Made by a program: the position numbers and the translations under genes. Below the pieces are notes generated by a model, which was not told the DNA's origin, did not search any database, and saw nothing but the letters and a program-made list of their open reading frames with translations. A DNA stretch of 25,662 bases from the NCBI GenBank assembly GCA_910592205.1, contig CAJVPJ010000415.1, positions 1 through 25,662 on the forward strand, given 5' to 3'. The DNA comes from Paraglomus occultum. Its lineage: Eukaryota; Glomeromycota; Glomeromycetes; Paraglomerales; Paraglomeraceae. Each line of letters starts with the position of its first letter. Within the stretch, counting starts at the first letter, position 1. This document shows positions 1 through 9,800 of the stretch, piece after piece.

Positions 1-582
1 CTCCTTCTTCATGATTGTCACTTCAGGAGACTTAAGATCGAAACTTGCATTTATTAGTCTCTAGATCGAACGGATCGTTTTTAATATTGAATCGCTTGCG
101 ATAAGTTAACCAAGTTTTATGACCGAAGTCTAACGAGGTTTCGTGATAGATCGTCGATTCAGGGTCCATATGCAATGTCGATCATGTGCATAAGTCGGTT
201 GGAATTATAATTATCGTTTTTATCAGAATAAGAGTTAGAAATATTTTATTAGTTATTTTCAAGTCATTGAGTGATCATGATGACCATGACATGATGCTGA
301 GACAGCGTCGGGGACAGAGGGTATTTAAGCTTTCTGGAACCAATTTCTAACTACCGCAGTTAATTAATGTCCAATAAAATATAAGAATATAAATTTGTGT
401 TTCGGACTTAGATTTCGGTACCGCATTCGAAATGATCATCATACTGAGCTACTCTATCTCAGTACCGCAGCAATCATATGATCAAATCGCCGTTCACAAT
501 TACTTTTCAAAACGTCATCAGTCAATTTTACAGCCACATCATAATCAGCCAGGATGTTCACTTTGTCTGGTTTTGTTGCAGT
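1..582 (-). other. Possible exons of an unrecognised minus-strand gene at the left edge
   Basis: Two stretches read like spliced exons on the minus strand. The first, 582 down to 466, is 39 codons without a stop, preceded by ...GGGGCAG and followed by the donor GTACTGAG. It encodes a mixed charged peptide containing ADYDVAVKLTDDVLKSN. The second, about 63 down to 1, follows an ATCTAG acceptor, stays open to the window edge and contains the peptide FDLKSPEVTIMKKE. I recognise neither peptide and see nothing coding-like in the 400 bases between them. Both could be chance open frames, since the first lies next to a decayed repeat gene on the other strand. Confidence 0.18.
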
Positions 583-636
583 CTGCCCCATATTAATATA
601 CGGACTTTCATATGTGACTTCCCCTATGTTTGTATT

Positions 637-1501
637 AATAGAAAGCCTAAGCCTTGTACTCTTGAAGATGCTAAAAAGTTGCACATGCTAGAAATGGAAG
701 ATGTCTTTCTGAAAAATTCATTAATGGTAAGTCATTATTATTATGCACTGTAAGTCATGGATGGAATGTTAGTCTAAGTCTCGATAGTATAAAAAATAAA
801 AACACATGGTGTCCACATTGTGTAGGAGGTAGATCCCGATATACCCTTGAAGATGTTAGAAAAATTGCGCATGATACAAATGGGAAATGTCTTTCTAAAA
901 ATATATTAATAGCATGACAGCTTTATTGTGGCATTGTTCTAAAGGGCATAAATAGAATGCAATATTCAATAGCATTAAAAATGCAAATTCATAGTGTCCC
1001 CATTTCTGGACGATATGCTTGTAATATTGATCAAGCCAAGAAAATTGCATTTAGCCGGAATGGTGAGTATCTCTCTACCTCATATTTTAATAACTATTCA
1101 GATTTATTATGGAAATGTGCCAAAGGGCATACATGGGATGTGAAGTTAAAAATCAAAATAATTGGTGTTCATTTTGTCGTTTGCATAAACGTGAGAATTT
1201 ATGTCGTGATTTTTGAGATATGAGCCACGGTACCCGCGTAACAGAAAATCGGTCACGGGGATTCAGCATCATCCGTGACATTTATTACCCACAATATGGT
1301 CTGGCTATAGAAATCCAAGGAGTACAACACGAAAAATATCACGAAGGCGATCCCAATAATTTTATTAAACAGCAAGCACGGGATCAACTCAAGAATGAAT
1401 TGTGCGAAGAAAATTGGATCGTTTTAAGGTATGTCTGGTATTACGAAGACCCGTATGTAGTTATTCCGAGACACCTTCGAGAATTAGGTCTTATCGAATA
1501 A
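637..1501 (+). pseudogene. Broken zinc-ribbon repeat protein with Vsr-like nuclease C-terminus
   Basis: This is a decayed gene with at least three tandem zinc-ribbon units followed by a nuclease-like domain. Each ribbon follows a pattern like TLED.RKIAH..NGKCLS...LLW.C.KGH.WN...SIKN.N.WCPHC, similar to the probable zinc-ribbon domain DUF4379. The units sit near 637-830, 831-1000 and 1018-1190. The end (about 1280-1501) reads IYYPQYGLAIEIQG then QARDQL..EL and an aromatic tail ending at TAA 1499-1501. The D and E-x-Q arrangement resembles Vsr-like PD-(D/E)xK nucleases. Damage is plain: a frameshift at the A run 673-677, stops at 915-917, 953-955, 992-994 and 1214-1216 (two of them TGG-to-TAG at conserved Trp positions), and a further frameshift near 1005-1012. 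The family is multi-copy in Rhizophagus-type fungi (from memory). Its function is unknown to me. Confidence 0.72.
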
Positions 1502-1606
1502 CGTTAAAAAATGGAATAAAATGCACAGAAGAAACGTGGAATCTAGGCTAATATGATTGGCTAACGACTAGCAGTAAAAAAAGCTGATAATTGATTTCTT
1601 AACACG

Positions 1607-2809
1607 ATGCTTTTCTTTCGCCCATTTATTATTATACGATGTTATGCAGATGGCCATCACAAAAAAGGATTAATATTAAGCTTGCTAACCAATTTGGCAA
1701 AGTTTCTCAAGTGTCCAAAATTTCAAAAAAGCAACCTGGGCTATGATAATACCAAAAAACATTTTCCTTTTGTCGAAGAAATCAAGAAATGGAAGAAGGA
1801 ACAAGTTATTAATTTTTTGGAGTCCAAAAAAGACAAGTTAGAACTTGAAGAAGTTGACATTAATATAATCAATAGGAACAGTATTTCCGGTTCAGCCTTC
1901 CTTTTATTGACAGAAGAAAAGCTCAGAAATATTGGGCTATCGCTTTGTCCAGTAATAACAGTTGCACACTTGGTTAAAGAAATTTCAAAAGCATTTCTTC
2001 CAAAATATAAGGAATCTAATGATCTTGTGTACATTTTTTGTCGACAACTCTAATATCACTATTACTATTGAGGGAAAATATACCGTTGGCAACCTTGAAC
2101 ACCTTGGTTCATTTTGATTACGAAAGAAATACACATTATAATTACTTTAGTCAACTTTGTATTGATTATGGTCGACTTCTTAAAACTGTTCAGCATGGAC
2201 ATAAACTGGGATGTGCTCCTGTTATTGTTGGCTTACGTCCTCCACTGAATGATTCTATATGGAGACATATTAATATTCAAGAACAAGGGTATGAAGTTAC
2301 TGTGTTTGATCGGGATCCTATATCACATCGTGAAAAGGAATTCGATATAATAATAAAGCTTGCAGTTAGTGCAGTAAAGACTATTACTACTAATGACCCT
2401 GGTATATTAATTCTGGTTACTGGAGATCGTGATTATACACCCTTGTACCTTGGTAGAAAGGGCCCTGGAAAATAATTGGATAGTTCAGAATTGGTTTTGG
2501 ACTTCAGGTATGAAAGTACTATAATGTTTAAATTTTATTTAACATATTACGTTTTCTATAGGAATGTCTAGTAAACTTAGGGCGAAGACACATTTTTATT
2601 CACTTGATAACTGTTATCGATCCTTTGCATATGGCCAAGGGCCTGACCCCACTGGGGAAATGAATTACTGACGGGAATATAATCAAGAGTTGGGAAGACG
2701 AGAATTTGATAGAATGGTGAATTTATTTAGTTGGTGGAATTGGTTTGGTTCTAGTTCTGTGCAGATATATTTCGATAATCGAGTGAACTTGAAAATGGTA
2801 AAAAATTAA
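1607..2809 (+). pseudogene. Broken SAM-NYN domain protein
   Basis: The first part (about 1770-2000) resembles a SAM-like helical domain: IKKWKKEQVINFLESKK through LTEEKLRNIGL. The second part is a NYN (PIN-like, LabA/DUF88 type) RNase fold, with VDNSN at 2040, DYGRLLKTVQHGHKLGCAPV, EQGYEVTVFDRD and VTGDRDYTP, so the acidic motifs expected of this nuclease fold are present. The frame must be shifted by one base at T6 2034-2039, at T4 2112-2115 and at G3 2460-2462. An intron at 2508-2561 (GTATGA...TATAG) restores a conserved continuation, SSKLRAKTHFYSLDNCYRSF. A TGA at 2669-2671 then interrupts an open tail that ends at TAA 2807-2809. Three single-base indels in short homopolymers could be read errors, but with the nonsense codon and the broken neighbour, decay is more likely. 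The true start is uncertain. Confidence 0.7.
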
Positions 2810-3798
2810 GGAAAACAAACCGCCTCATTATTTTCATGATAGCTTTGGACATTACTTGAAAATTGCAATAAATATTCTGTGTACATAAATCATATTTTTA
2901 TCCTATCAAAGTTAAACGGTTTATGTTTTATTTTTCTTGTCAATAATATCAATACCCATCATATTCATAATAAAGTATTTTAGCTATTTTTTAATGTTTT
3001 AGCGTTCTTTGACCTATATATTACGAAATTCAATTTCTGTCGTTTAAAATATAACCGTATTCTTATAATCTTTAGAAATTCGCATATAATATAGTAAAGC
3101 TATATATAAAATAGCCTAATATGTATGAGCTTCTTACCTGAAGAATTCATTTTACTGAGTCACATGATTTTGATCGTTTCCCTGGGAAACAGTTTTTATA
3201 GTTGAGTCATAAAGTCAGATTAAAGTTATAAACGGTGTATATATTTATATAAATTTCGAGGTGGATACATTCAAAATATTTCTCATCTCGTAGTTCAGTG
3301 GACTAGACCGCGGGAAGCTCATCGGGTCTTCCTCTCCTCGCTACGTAGACAATTATGCAATTGTAATCCACCAAGCCCCTACCTTTAGTTAATTAGTTAG
3401 AACCGCACCACAGTGCCATTATAATCCATAATAACACAAATTTATCCGCCAGCGTAATAAGGACAAGTTGTCTATTTTATTAATGAACATAATCTTGAAT
3501 AGACGCTAGTTGTGCATACAGTTTGAACAGCGTGAAAGAAAATAGCTTTAAAAACATAATGAAAAACAACCCGACTTTTTGTTTTTGATTGCTGAATGAA
3601 TACTGTAATGACATGTGTGAAGCTACGGTCATTACAAACTAAATTAAGACTACAGACTGACAAATTTTAATGCTGTGGGTTCTTGCGCTAAATGTGTCTA
3701 CGATCACATCTTTCAGATCATATGTTCACGTTTTTCTCTAGTGGTATCTACTGACGCTCGATTATAAATGCCAACGTTCTTATTAAGTCTCATTGTTA
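2810..3798. other. Intergenic stretch without a supported gene
   Basis: This is AT-rich sequence with no open frame I would defend. It holds two TGAGTCA heptamers (3156-3162 and 3203-3209) flanking an inverted repeat with 7-base arms (3176-3190). At about 3290-3312 there is a tRNA D-arm-like stretch (TAGTTCAGTGGACTAGAC), but I cannot fold a complete tRNA around it. Confidence 0.5.
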
Positions 3799-3959
3799 TA
3801 TGAGAAAGGTTTTGGCCAAGTGTAAACGCGATTAAAAACGCAAACTCTTATGCATGTAAACAAACACGTATGATACTTAACTACATATAAACGTGCTTGT
3901 CTTTTCTCTTTTATTCAGTATAATTTTTTGCTGATAGCATCCATATTAAAGCTTCGAAC

Positions 3960-4775
3960 ATGACATCCTCGCTTTTAGAAGCGCATCGTCAAACAATATT
4001 ACACTTTTTTAATGAGAGCGTGTGCAATGCACAAGAAATTCATAAATCAACTAACATTCCGCTCTCTATTATTATAAACATAACATTAAAAAGTTGAAAG
4101 GGTACATCAACAGCAGCGAATTCTCAGTCGATTTATTCAAAGAGGGATTTGGCTATGAATCTTTCTAAATATGACGTAAAATATAAGTTATCTTACAATA
4201 AAAAGACATTATAAATAAACTGGGTTACAAAACCAGTTGCCAGTCAGAACGCCCACGTTAACGGAAGCTCACAAGGCAAAACGCGTTGAATGGGCTGAGA
4301 AACATACTAATGAATCTTGGGGAAACCTTTGTTCAGTGACGAAACTGCGTTTCGTTTATTTCGAAATACAATTAAGCATTGGTGCAAGAGTCGGCGTCTA
4401 ACCAAACGACCGACAAGAAGTTTTTTCTTGGAGTTTTGCGTTCTTTATTGTCTACACCTATGAGTGAACGCTAAAGGTGTAGAAGTTTTTTCTTGGGGTG
4501 GATTTTCCGTTAGGGGGAAAATGAGTTTACTCTGCTTCACGCAGTAATGAAATACTTGAAAAACAATCTCCAAAAATGCTTGGAGGCTCCAGCAAGACAA
4601 CGATCTCAAGCATACAAGTCACTATGCCAAAAAATTCCTCAAGGAAAATATTCCACAAGTAATCGACCCGATTTAAATCCAATAGAAATTTGTGGCTATT
4701 GTCAAAAAACACACAATCTGACTGAATTATAACAGTTTATGATAGAAGAGTGAAATGCAAATTCCGAATAATTTT
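3960..4775 (+). pseudogene. Tc1-like DDE transposase pseudogene
   Basis: The frame opens with ATG at 3960 and begins with a helix-turn-helix-like region typical of Tc1 proteins (RQTILHFFNES then NAQEIHKSTNIPLS). It then shifts frame near 4080 and again near 4240. The stretch TLTEAHKAKRVEWAEKH (about 4255-4305) leads to the first catalytic Asp in SDETAFRLF (4334 on). The second Asp is kept in QQDNDLKHTS (about 4585-4615). The motif PDLNPIE (about 4668-4690) supplies the last acidic residue, but the residues usually just before it are missing. Stops and frameshifts are scattered throughout, and a 65-bp tandem duplication interrupts the middle. No active protein can be made. Confidence 0.75.
4416..4496 (+). 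repeat. 16-bp direct repeat around a 49-bp insert inside the transposase relic
   Basis: AGAAGTTTTTTCTTGG occurs at 4416-4431 and again at 4481-4496. Family order says the gene should run straight from the first to the second copy, so the intervening 49 bases are extra. The insert region contains two crossing inverted repeats, GCGTTC/GAACGC (4438-4443 and 4466-4471) and CTACACCT/AGGTGTAG (4452-4459 and 4475-4482). This could be a replication-slippage duplication or the scar of a small insertion. Confidence 0.6.
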
Positions 4776-4927
4776 ATAATTGATTTCGTCAATTCATGTG
4801 CACTTATAATTAAAAATAATAAGGTTTATGTAAATAAAACTAGAGTTTTTTACAGAAAAATTGATATGTTAGTTGTTGAGTAATTCGCGAACTTAGTTTG
4901 GCCAATTTTTTTTTGTGACACTCTGTA

Positions 4928-5504
4928 TTTACGAATATTTCTTGCATACATTAACCAAAGCAAGGAAGTTATATAAATCCCTGATATGTGTAGTAAGCCC
5001 GATATCCTCCTTATTCGGATTAAATAACTGTCTCAGCTATATCATAAAAAGTTCGTAGCATAATATGCGAAAACCGTACAGACTATTCGAACGATATTAA
5101 TATCTGTCTGCCGGATAAGAAAGTTAGTTTTGTTGATTGGAAAGTTTTCGTATTTCTTAACTATTTTTTGAATGTGTATTTTAATTAATATGTAGACAAT
5201 GAATTATTCCACTCTCCGTACTAGTATGTATGCTTCAACCAACGAATTAATCTCGAAAGAAAAATTCTAGACAAATGGGCATCTCTAATTACGAATTCAC
5301 CATTCCTTAGGACCTTACCCCTTTGTCGTTCAAAGAAAATATTTTAGAACTATCTATACGTCCACAATTGACAAAATTGATTTAGCTTCGTAAAACATAA
5401 TCCTTCATTGGTTTTCATTCCTGAACCTTTGTCACGTTTACCTATAATCAGTTCACGTGATAACCTACTTCATCACAACTGACTGCAAACGTCGTCAGTA
5501 TACT
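4928..5504. other. Intergenic, 3' side of RPN8
   Basis: AT-rich sequence between the transposon relic and the end of the minus-strand RPN8 gene. I see no open frame, RNA gene or repeat that I would defend. It should contain the RPN8 3' untranslated region and polyadenylation signals. Confidence 0.5.
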
Positions 5505-6707
5505 TCATTTCTTTAATTCTTTACTCTCTTCCTTAACTTCTTTACTTTCTTCCTTTTTATCATCTTCAATCTGTCCAACAATTTCTCCTTTCAGATTCTC
5601 AATCTTGTTATTAATCAAATTATGCAAAGCAATGACTGCTCGAATGAGAGAACTCAGATAGATAACCAACAATTGATCATTAGTCTTTACAGAGAAAGCC
5701 TTCACAGTTTCATTAACATTGAGATTAGGTAGTAAGTTGAATATATCTTGAAGATTGTAAATAATCTGATGATTGACCGGAAGTTTGCCGTCGACTACTT
5801 TCTGGAGATAGTGTCTAATCTCTTCTAAGCGAGATTGGAGTCCCTTGACCGAATTCAGCTGATCAGTTACTCGGGTGGAGAGTGTACCAACTGCATTGTC
5901 CTTGATGTCACGCAGCAAATGCTCAACGCCTATTTCTTCTGCTTCTTCTGCTTCAATTTGAGATGGGACGTGCATAAAAGTCTTTGTTGTCGCTGTGCCA
6001 TCCTAAATAAAAGAGCTTTAATACGAATCGCAGAGGTAGCATAATGTATCAAGTAAAAGATTGCGCATGTTTACATCTTTAATTTCCTCTATAGCAAAAT
6101 ACGCGTCTGTTGGGATACCAATGTCCTTTGGTTTTACATCAACAATCACGAGAACGGGGTTCGGTGTATATCTCTTGAAAAGTTCATTGATCTCCAAGTC
6201 AGATGCACGAAGTTTAGGACCACTATGATACCAACCAATCATTTTCTCTCGCGCTTTTAGACAAGTGATAAAGTATATCATAAGATTAAATCGAAAGATG
6301 AGATCGAAGAAGTCGAAGTCTTATTAACATTTACCTTACCATTCACTTTCTTGAACATATCGTTCATGGATTCAACGTAATCATGATCCAAAAACCAAAC
6401 AGATGGATCGTTTTCGTCTTCCTCAAATGGCACTAATCAAGCAAAAACATCAACAGAATGTGACAGTCTTTAATGTACTAATCAATTCGATTATTGTATT
6501 CAATTCCAACCGTTGAAATCTTTCACACTCACCAGCGAAACTATTGGCCACATTCACAGTCTTGCCATTATTCTGTCCAAGCAAGACACCAACGACTCGG
6601 TTTGTCGTCTTTTCTGCAACTCTATTGTAATGGTCAACTACTGACAGTAACACCAAAGGGTGAACAATTACTGCAGTGTTTTGGGAAATTGGTGTGGCCG
6701 TTGGCAT
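5505..6707 (-). CDS. RPN8: 26S proteasome regulatory subunit RPN8 (PSMD7), four exons
   Basis: RPN8 is a non-catalytic MPN-domain subunit of the 19S lid and pairs with the deubiquitinase RPN11. Exons on the minus strand are 6707-6533, 6432-6340, 6253-6075 and 6002-5505, giving 945 bases and 314 residues, close to the usual size. Introns are 100, 86 and 72 nt, all GT-AG. The start is the Met of [10 protein letters not shown], an internal Met of the longer open frame, chosen because the family begins there. Family stretches include [83 protein letters not shown] and [13 protein letters not shown]. The C-terminus is a Lys/Glu-rich tail ([17 protein letters not shown]) of the KEKE type seen in proteasome subunits. 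The gene is divergent from the synaptojanin gene across 150 bp. Confidence 0.97.
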
Positions 6708-6857
6708 TTTGAGTGGTGTAATCGAGAAGAAAGTGTTGTAATAAAATTTCACGAGGGGTTACGTAAACGCTGTTTACACAATTTTGAAAAATTGCCATAT
6801 CTGACCTTATCATTCAGGCCAACTGAATTTAATCCCTTTTCCTATCACTATTCAGGA
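6708..6857. promoter_or_regulatory. Divergent promoter shared by RPN8 and the synaptojanin gene
   Basis: The two start codons face away from each other across only 150 bp, so the promoters must overlap. The interval contains TTACGTAA (6759-6766), a bZIP/CRE-like palindrome, overlapping an inverted pair GTAAAC (6763-6768) and GTTTAC (6772-6777). The right half reads TGTTTAC, the forkhead core. No clear TATA box or copy of the proteasome control element GGTGGCAAA is visible. That these motifs act as binding sites is inference. Confidence 0.55.
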
Positions 6858-9800
6858 ATGGAGTCCATATTATATATAAGGGATCACCCTGGTAGAAGCG
6901 TCGCCTTGCATTCAAACCATATAACCAATTCGGTCAGAAAACAGTTCTTAGTGTTTGAGAAGGGAAGAGGGCTTGATTCGAACAGACCACAATGTAATGT
7001 AAAGTTGTTAAATGGAAGGGAATTTAACGGAAGGAACTATAGAAAAGCGATTGCCAAGCCTGTATATGGGTGTCTGGGACTGCTGCAAGTCGAGGATGGT
7101 AGGTAGTGGTTGCATAGACGTCAAACGGCTGGATTTATGATAAATTCGGTGAGATCGAGTGAGATTAACGCTTTCTTTTCTTACCTTCTGATAGACATGT
7201 TTATCGAAGTGGTGACTGATTGCGAGCCCGTAGGCTACGTTAGTCCGGGAGAATCAGTCCATCGCATTCGGGACGTAGAATTCTATTCACTGACAAATGA
7301 TTTTTGGGATAATAAGCCCAAATCGTATACAGATGAGAATGGAGTTCATGTAACCCACCCATGTGCCTCTTTGAAAAAACTTCTGTCGAATGGCCGCTTT
7401 TACTTTTCGTCGGATTTTGATTTAACACGTACCCTACAAGCTAGGTCAGTCTTATTTTGGTGTACCAGATAAAATGATTTAGACATCAACTATAACAACT
7501 CGGTACATCTTGTAGGAGAGGAGAGGCACATGTCGACAAATATCTATTTGATGAGCATTTTTTGTGGAATAAGTTTATGATTAATGAATTATTGGGATTT
7601 AGAGTAAAGTTGGAAGAAAAGGACAAAGGAGAGATGGATAATTGTGGATTTTTGGTAATTTATTTGAGATTTGTTTGAGTTTTCATGACACAGATCCGAA
7701 TTGACACGTTATTTTAATATAGGTTTTGGCTATACAAGGATATGTTGGTATATTGTCTCCCAGAACACATGATGAGCATATGTCAATAGCTCTAATATCA
7801 AAGCTAAGCTGTAAGCGTGCTGGTAAGTACTAGTTTGAGGCACAGTTTATTGTATCGTAGTTGTGCTAACGACATGATTTGTTAGGGACTAGGTTCATTA
7901 CGCGAGGAATAGATGACGATGGGAATGTTGCTAATTTTGTAGAAGTATGTCGAATTTTGGTATTAACAACTCCCTGTACTGATTAACACTGTGACTAGCT
8001 AACTTGCCGAAATGAACAGACGGAAACCATAATGCATGTAGACAAGTGGTCACTATCATACACTCAAGTACGTGGGAGCATCCCAGTATTCTGGGAGCAA
8101 CAGGTAATTACTAGTCTTGAAATTGATCTAATTGAACGTTAGTGTAATCTTGTGAGCATTAATTGTGATGGATTAAGATGAAATTTACCTATTTTAATAT
8201 GAGATTAAAAGTTTGTTTTTTTTTTGGGGGGGGGGGGGGGGGAGCAATTTTTCCAGGTTAAGGATTTGGGGTAAATTTTGTCATATGTAGGTTTCAGAGG
8301 CATTAAAAGAGGATTCGAGAAGACTCTCAATGTATTTTAATCCGGTGTCGTTTTAATCTGTCACATTTATTAGCGTCGTTTTTACTTATTTATGAGTAAC
8401 AAAACAAGTCTTATTATCCACCGATCAAGGGCCTCCAATTCACCACACACAAACTCCAAGTCACACGTAGTCCTGCCGCCACACTTCCAGCTTTCCAGCG
8501 TCATTTCAGTGAACTTTGTCATCGTTACGGAAATGTTCACTGTATTAATCTAGTCTCTCAAAAAGGAAGTGAGGAGACTTTAAGCAGAGAATACAATAAT
8601 CAAATAGCTGAATTGAGACAGACCGAGGGCCGGATTAGTATTAGTAATTTTGATTTCCATGCCATGTGTAAAAATGGAAGCTATGAGAACATAGAGATTT
8701 TGATTAATATGATACGAGACGATTTGGAGGATATGGGTTACTTTCTGTGGGGTGGAGAGGGCAGGATACCTACGCTGATGCAAAGTGGAGCATTTCGGAC
8801 TAACTGTATTGACTGGTAAGGTTAATTAAGCAATCATTTGTCATCTCCTTAACTATATGGAAGAGTTGCTATTAACACTTTATAATTTATTATTTACTAG
8901 CTTGGACAGGTTTGTTATATGCGTTTGTGATGTAACTGACGATCAATGTACTGAGTGTATTTTAACTTTTTTATAGAACCAACGTTATACAGTGTGAAGT
9001 TTCGAAAAAAATAATACACAACTATCTTGCCCAAATTTCATACGTCAACAATTACGAGCTGCAATTCCTCTTTGATCAACATTCGTTTTTATGGGCTGAG
9101 AACGGTGACAGCCTTTCCAAGATATATGCTGGTACTGGGGCGCTAAAAACTGATTATACGCGCAGTGGAAAACTTACTTTTACCAGTACGTTTTTAGTCA
9201 CTGAAGAATATGTGTTGTCTAATATATTGGACTAATCAAAATTGGCCTTAGGTCTTGTTAATGACGCTACAAAGAGTGTGAATAGGTTTTATATTAATAA
9301 CTTCGCGGATAAGTCGAAACAAGAAGTCATTGATCTTTTACTAGTACGTATAAATTCAATCAGACGTTGATGCTTTGTTATCTACTTATAAAAACTAACA
9401 GTTAAGTATAGGGTAAAGCTAAGTATCAAAAGCCTATCATTATTCATGATCCAATACGGGAACTCGTGATTGAGCAAATACAAAAGAGGTGCTTTTTCAT
9501 GTCATGCTATTTTTGCAATCTACAACTGTCATTCGATGAATGCTAACATCGTTGTGTCGACAGATTACACGATTTCTCTACAAAATCTGTAATAAATGTG
9601 TTTGTCAGTACATATAATCTGAACGGAAAGTTACCTTCAAGAGAGCCTCTTGATAATTGGCTATTCGCATTTGGTGGTGGTTAGTAGATGCATTGAAGAA
9701 TAGTTTTCCCATCGTCTCTTGGTAACACATAATTGTATTAGCGCCAAATTTATACGTTATCGGATTCCAAGAAATTGTCGAACTAAAGCCCCAACAGGTA

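Larger units (their letters stand above)
3799..4927 (+). mobile_element. Tc1/mariner-type transposon relic with eroded ends
   Basis: The right terminal repeat is well kept: the bases before 4927 read GTTTGGCCAA then a T run then TGTGACACTCTGTA, ending in the TA expected for Tc1/mariner. The left end is eroded but alignable at about 3799-3835, with TTGGCCAA at 3812-3819 followed by a diverged GCGA-TTA stretch that mirrors the right subterminal TAATTCGCGA. Between the ends lies a decayed transposase reading frame. The total length of about 1.1 kb is small for Tc1 and fits internal deletions. I infer that the element is immobile. Confidence 0.7.

Noticed and set aside
3156-3209. Two TGAGTCA sites flanking a GTTTCCC/GGGAAAC inverted repeat
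   Set aside because: They lie between dead genes with no start codon nearby to regulate, and seven-base motifs are common.
3283-3352. Possible tRNA or tRNA-derived SINE, with a D-arm/A-box-like TAGTTCAGTGGACTAGAC
   Set aside because: No acceptor stem, anticodon loop or convincing B box can be folded around it, so it remains a single motif.
3472-3663. 63-residue open frame on the minus strand
   Set aside because: No similarity, no splice-like context, AT-rich intergenic DNA. Most likely chance.
6708-6857. Proteasome-associated control element in the RPN8 promoter
   Set aside because: The closest string, ATTGCCATA, differs at several bases from the reverse of GGTGGCAAA.
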